From: Bacillota bacterium
GTDB lineage: Bacteria; Bacillota; Clostridia; Christensenellales; Aristaeellaceae
Direction of reading: 5' to 3'
Assembly: GCA_023411395.1 (NCBI GenBank)
Contig: JAEYOV010000071.1
Location: 62,001-126,000 of the forward strand
DNA length: 64,000 bases
Part shown: positions 60,834 through 64,000 of the stretch, piece after piece
How positions within the stretch are numbered: the stretch's first letter is position 1
Layout of the letters: each line of letters starts with the position of its first letter
The notes under the pieces: model-generated
Told to the model about the DNA's origin: nothing
Database searches by the model: none
Seen by the model: the letters and a program-made list of their open reading frames with translations, nothing else
Made by a program: the position numbers and the translations under genes

Positions 60834-62048
60834 TCAGCCCTCCCAATTCCCATCAATTGCGGCGCGTATGCAATCAGCCGTGTCAAGGAGCAGCGGCTGG
60901 AGGTCCCAATGCCCGGGAGCATAATGCGCCATCTTGCCGGAGTTGGTGGCTACGGTTTTGTAGCCTCTGTCATGAAGCGTGTAGCAAAGCACCGGGCAGG
61001 TGTCGCAGAGAATCTCGCCGCCTGCTTCCACGATTTCTTTCGTATAGCCCATCCGGTCGCCCAGCAGCTTCACCTGCCGGGAGGTGCATACCCAAAGAGC
61101 GCTTTTCAGCTTTTTGCCCGCCACCAGCCCGGCGATTTCCCTAAGCTCCAGGATGGAGGTATGGGGGCATCCAATGACCACGAAATCCACGGGTCCCGTA
61201 TAGGCAAATTTTTCGGATACCTGGTCGTAGGCAGCCTGATCGAACGTAAGCGTCCGGGCGCCTTCCGCCAGCACCGCCTCCACCGTGGGAGCTTCCGGCG
61301 TGAAACCGGCGATGTGGAACAAGGCCACCGCGCCGGAGGAGGCCAGGGCGGCGCACAGCGCTTTGTAATTCTCTGTGGTGGGGCGCCTGGTGAAGCCTTT
61401 GAACACGGGCACCTCCGTGCCCACCTGCCGCCCGATGGCATAGCCCAGCACGGCAAAATCCTTGTCCGTTACTGGCTCGCGCTGCACATTCACCAGAAAC
61501 TTGGCTTTACGGTTTTCATCCAGATGGAATCCGCACTTGGGCACGCGGCCGGTAACGGCGGCAGCCAGCGCGGACGGGCCGCCTTCGCGGTTGGTGCGCG
61601 CGCCCAGCACCGAGTTGGCAAAGCAGATCGCCGACGACTCGCCCCAGGCCACATGCTCGCCAAACTTGGGCAGGCTGCCGCACAAAAAGGGCGTGCATGT
61701 ATTGAGCGGAATCGCGCCCATCATGCGGTAGGCGGCGCTCAATTCCAACTGCTTGTGCGAAAAATCCTCCGGGAAGCCAATCTTCTGCCAATCTTCCTCG
61801 TCAATGCCGATGGTGTTGAGCGTAGTCGGCACGCAAAAGCATGCGTCCCGGCTGGCGTCCTTGACATAACCCAGGCCCGCGTTCCCCGCCACGCGGTAGG
61901 AAACGCCCGGGGAGTGCACATTCTGTACCTCTACCATACACTCCGCGCCGTAGATTTTGCCCAACGCGACCAGGACCTTCATACTCCGCTGCACTGTCTG
62001 GCCATATTTGCCCTCAAGCATATCCTGCTCATGCTGTGTCAGATGCAC
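60834..62048 (-). CDS. Aconitase X large subunit (AcnX catalytic, DUF521)
   Basis: This 404-residue protein is the catalytic part of a split aconitase X. Known members dehydrate cis-3-hydroxy-L-proline in bacteria or phosphomevalonate in archaea. Cysteines placed to bind an iron-sulfur cluster occur in PLNTCTPFLCGSLP (near 111), GCPHTS (near 306) and CDTCPVLCYTL (near 350). HVAWGESSAICFANSVLGARTNREG (near 129-153) is a family block. The GTG at 62048 is chosen because GGAGG lies eight bases upstream and the product then starts MHLTQHEQDMLEG as relatives do; the frame is open far upstream antisense-like into the neighbour. The substrate here is unknown. Confidence 0.92.
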   Translation of the reverse strand: MHLTQHEQDMLEGKYGQTVQRSMKVLVALGKIYGAECMVEVQNVHSPGVSYRVAGNAGLGYVKDASRDACFCVPTTLNTIGIDEEDWQKIGFPEDFSHKQLELSAAYRMMGAIPLNTCTPFLCGSLPKFGEHVAWGESSAICFANSVLGARTNREGGPSALAAAVTGRVPKCGFHLDENRKAKFLVNVQREPVTDKDFAVLGYAIGRQVGTEVPVFKGFTRRPTTENYKALCAALASSGAVALFHIAGFTPEAPTVEAVLAEGARTLTFDQAAYDQVSEKFAYTGPVDFVVIGCPHTSILELREIAGLVAGKKLKSALWVCTSRQVKLLGDRMGYTKEIVEAGGEILCDTCPVLCYTLHDRGYKTVATNSGKMAHYAPGHWDLQPLLLDTADCIRAAIDGNWEG

Positions 62049-62107
62049 GTAAACAACCTCCAGTTGTTGCATTTGTTGGGGTAAGCTCGCCGGTGATGCG
62101 GGCAGGG

Positions 62108-63727
62108 TCAAATGGCCGCCATGGTGCCGCCGGCCTTTTTGTACAGGTAGATCCGTTTGACCCAGGCGGGATCGGCGGCGGGGAAATCCTCGCGGTAGTG
62201 GGTGCCCCGGCTTTCCGTACGTGTAAGCTGCGCCGTAGCCAGCAGGCGGCCCACAATAAGGCGGTTTTTGAGCTGGTCGCAAACAGCTTCCCGTTCCGCT
62301 TCCTCAATAAAGGCCAGCGTCTCTTGCAGGCCTTCCGCACTGCGGACGATAGTCAAGTGCCTGTAGAACATTTCTTCGCTGCGGGCTATCAGAGCTTTTT
62401 CCCTTTCCGACAGAACCAGGCGGGTTTCCATTTCTTCCGGGACCGCCGCTTTGGCCTCTTGGGCATACCGCGCTGCCGCGATGCCGGCCCTGCGGCCAAA
62501 CACCTGTGTATCGGTGAGGTTATTGCCGCCGGGGCGGTCCGAACCGTGCACTCCGCCTGTTACCTCACCCGCCGCGTAGAGCCCGCAAACGCCGGTGAAT
62601 CCGTTTTCGTCAATGGCAATGCCGCCGTTGAAGTTTTGTACCGCCAGCGTCAGGGACATCGGCGATACGGCCAGATCGATGCCTGCGGCAAGCAGCGTTT
62701 TGTAGGTGATGGGTGCGCGGCGTTCCAGTTCCTCCCTGGATACATGGGTAACATCAAACCAGACGCCGCCTGCGTCGTTACCGCGCCCGGCCATAATCTC
62801 CTTGAAAATGGCGATGTCCACATACATGGCGTCCGTGCGTACGGAAAATGGGTAGGACATTGCTTTCAAGTCCAGTGCCTGCTGAGAAGACACGCCTCCC
62901 TGGCAATAGTCCTGCAAAAACTCCTGCCCGAAACGGTTGGTGAGCCGCGGCAGGAACCGCCACATATGGCTGTGGATGATGAATTTCATGTTGCGTCTGG
63001 CCACAGCGGGGCCCACCTGGAAAAACTCCATGTTCACAAAACGGCAGCCCGCGTTGTAGGCCATGGCCCAGCCGTCGCCTGTCTGTGTGGGGGGCGTCAC
63101 ATTGGTTTGAAAAAGGCTGCCCGCGCCGCCTGTGGCAAGGACGACGGCGCCCGCGTCAATGTAAAGCTCCTGCTCCTTGCATAAGCCCGCCGCGCCGCAC
63201 GCGGTACCCTTTGAATCCTGCAAAAGCCTTGTGACGGTCACGTGGTCCATCAGGCGTACGCCTGTTTTCAAGGCCGCATCCTTCAATACCCGCACCATTT
63301 CCCGGCCTGTGCTGCCGCCGCAGGTGAGCGAGCGCGCCTTCGTGCAGCCCGACAGCTTCTTCTGCTCCGGGTGGCCATCCCGGCTTTCAAACACAAGGCC
63401 CAGCTCCATCAGCTCGCCGACCCGGCCGGCCGCCTCATCTGCAATGATGCGGCAAAGCGCGGGGTCGCCAAGCCCGCCGCCGGTGCGCACCGTATCTTCA
63501 TAATAGATATCCGGGTTATCGCCATCGCCCTCATAATCAAAGGGCGCGTTGATGCCAAGCGCTTCGGAGGCAATCAGGTTTGTGCTTCCGCCCGCTTCCA
63601 GCGCGCCTTGGCCGATCAGCAGAACGGAAAGCCCGGGGCGTTCCTTTTTGGCTTCATAGGCGGCCCGCATGCCTGCCGCGCCGCCGCCTATGACCAGTAC
63701 GCCGCAATGTATCCTCTCCACGCACAA
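62108..63727 (-). CDS. FrdA/aspartate oxidase-like FAD-binding flavoprotein (first in the leftward block)
   Basis: This protein of about 539 residues has VIGGGAAGMRAAYEAKKERPG (near 12-32), GGSTGREMVRVLKDAAL (near 138), VVLATGGAGSLFQTNVTPP (near 194) and GLYAAGEVTGGVHGSDRPGGN (near 371-391). The C-terminal LTRTESRGTHYREDFPAAD matches that of the frdA-like protein at 56456. It resembles the cytoplasmic AprA/NadB/FrdA group without an FMN domain. The ferredoxin-like gene just upstream could be its electron partner. The start is a TTG at 63727 or a GTG at 63721, after a GGAAGG site. Confidence 0.84.
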   Translation of the reverse strand: MCVERIHCGVLVIGGGAAGMRAAYEAKKERPGLSVLLIGQGALEAGGSTNLIASEALGINAPFDYEGDGDNPDIYYEDTVRTGGGLGDPALCRIIADEAAGRVGELMELGLVFESRDGHPEQKKLSGCTKARSLTCGGSTGREMVRVLKDAALKTGVRLMDHVTVTRLLQDSKGTACGAAGLCKEQELYIDAGAVVLATGGAGSLFQTNVTPPTQTGDGWAMAYNAGCRFVNMEFFQVGPAVARRNMKFIIHSHMWRFLPRLTNRFGQEFLQDYCQGGVSSQQALDLKAMSYPFSVRTDAMYVDIAIFKEIMAGRGNDAGGVWFDVTHVSREELERRAPITYKTLLAAGIDLAVSPMSLTLAVQNFNGGIAIDENGFTGVCGLYAAGEVTGGVHGSDRPGGNNLTDTQVFGRRAGIAAARYAQEAKAAVPEEMETRLVLSEREKALIARSEEMFYRHLTIVRSAEGLQETLAFIEEAEREAVCDQLKNRLIVGRLLATAQLTRTESRGTHYREDFPAADPAWVKRIYLYKKAGGTMAAI

Positions 63728-63743
63728 TCCTGCCTTCCAAGCA

Positions 63744-63771
63744 GCCCGCCCGGCAGATCAGCCGGGCGGGC
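63744..63771 (-). terminator. GC-rich hairpin between ferredoxin and flavoprotein genes
   Basis: GCCCGCCCGGC and GCCGGGCGGGC form a perfect 11-bp stem with loop AGATCA. No T-tract follows on the minus strand, so it is more likely a processing or stabilising hairpin than a strong terminator. Confidence 0.45.
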
Positions 63772-63780
63772 CTTAAGTTG

Positions 63781-64000
63781 TTACTTGCGAGCCTGGGGAT
63801 AGGACATGGTGGCGGCATCTACGGGGCACACCTCTACGCACATTCCGCAGCCGTCGCACTTGCTGGCATTGACGACAGCGCCGAGCTTCGTCAGGGTAAT
63901 GGCATCATAGAAACAACTGCGTTTGCAAACGCCGCACTTGGTGCACTTGTCGGTGCTGATTTTCGCGTATACATTTTCGGGGGCACGCACCACTTCGGCG
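63781..64000 (-). CDS. Ferredoxin-like protein with two 4Fe-4S clusters (5' end outside window)
   Basis: The last 73 residues before the stop contain CTKCGVCKRSC and CDGCGMCVEVCP, two complete 4Fe-4S motifs in ferredoxin spacing. The frame stays open to the window edge with no ribosome binding site near the GTG codons at 63990-63993, so this is probably the C-terminal part of a longer protein, for example a dehydrogenase with a bacterial-ferredoxin tail, although a stand-alone ferredoxin is possible. It reads into the FrdA-like flavoprotein gene and may feed it electrons. Confidence 0.8.
   Translation of the reverse strand, partial: AEVVRAPENVYAKISTDKCTKCGVCKRSCFYDAITLTKLGAVVNASKCDGCGMCVEVCPVDAATMSYPQARK

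Noticed and set aside
60633..62084. 483-codon open frame antisense to aconitase X genes
   Set aside because: The opposite strand encodes two well-conserved subunits with ribosome binding sites; this frame has none.

Overview
The window reads as chromosome of an anaerobic, endospore-forming member of the Clostridia with mid-50s GC by eye. Evidence: cotJ spore-coat genes, the yqfC-yqfD-phoH-yqfF-ybeY-cdd-era block, a purR-glmU-pth-mfd block in the same relative order as in Bacillus subtilis, and a 2-hydroxyacyl-CoA dehydratase-type activase typical of strict anaerobes. A Christensenellales-like lineage is possible, but the sequence alone does not settle this. No rRNA, tRNA, CRISPR array, prophage or transposase was seen.

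Region 1 (1-18.1 kb) is housekeeping: a PrsA/SurA-like foldase lipoprotein, cotJ (with cotJA and cotJB fused), a sodium:solute symporter, sporulation genes yqfC/yqfD, phoH, a PgpH-type 7TM-HD c-di-AMP phosphodiesterase, a fused ybeY-cdd, era, purR, a glmU whose nucleotidyltransferase half looks degenerate, pth and mfd.

Region 2 (18.1-32.7 kb) is catabolic and mixed: a leftward hexuronate-type operon (TRAP transporter dctPQM, uxuA) with its GntR regulator and two matching palindromic operators; a TPR membrane protein; an RNase Z-like hydrolase; a very large tandem CoA-dehydratase activase; glycerate kinase beside a broken hydroxypyruvate/glycerate dehydrogenase gene; a divergent IclR regulator; and a relic of a TIM-barrel sugar isomerase-like gene.

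Region 3 (33.0-46.8 kb) is a rightward carbohydrate locus: two homologous CxCxxC TIM-barrel proteins (putative glycoside hydrolases), two FAD_oxidored flavoproteins, a YtcP/LplB-type ABC importer, a LarA-like racemase and an enolase-superfamily dehydratase/racemase, facing a convergent GH31 alpha-glycosidase/xylosidase. The set suggests import of an oligosaccharide or glycoside followed by redox, epimerisation and dehydration of a sugar acid.

Region 4 (46.9-64.0 kb) is entirely leftward and looks like an organic-acid pathway: a two-ferredoxin-domain protein (cut by the window edge), a FrdA-like flavoprotein, aconitase X large and small subunits, EamA and MFS transporters, then FrdA/FrdB-like reductase subunits, a TAXI-TRAP transporter (fused permease plus binding protein), an SDR dehydrogenase, a third FrdA-like flavoprotein, three tandem RraA-family aldolase-like proteins and a UbiX flavin prenyltransferase. 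Two promoters in this block (before frdA and before the RraA genes) carry the same TTGTATACAA palindrome just downstream of the -10 box, suggesting one regulon. Regions 3 and 4 are the best candidates for an undescribed pathway.
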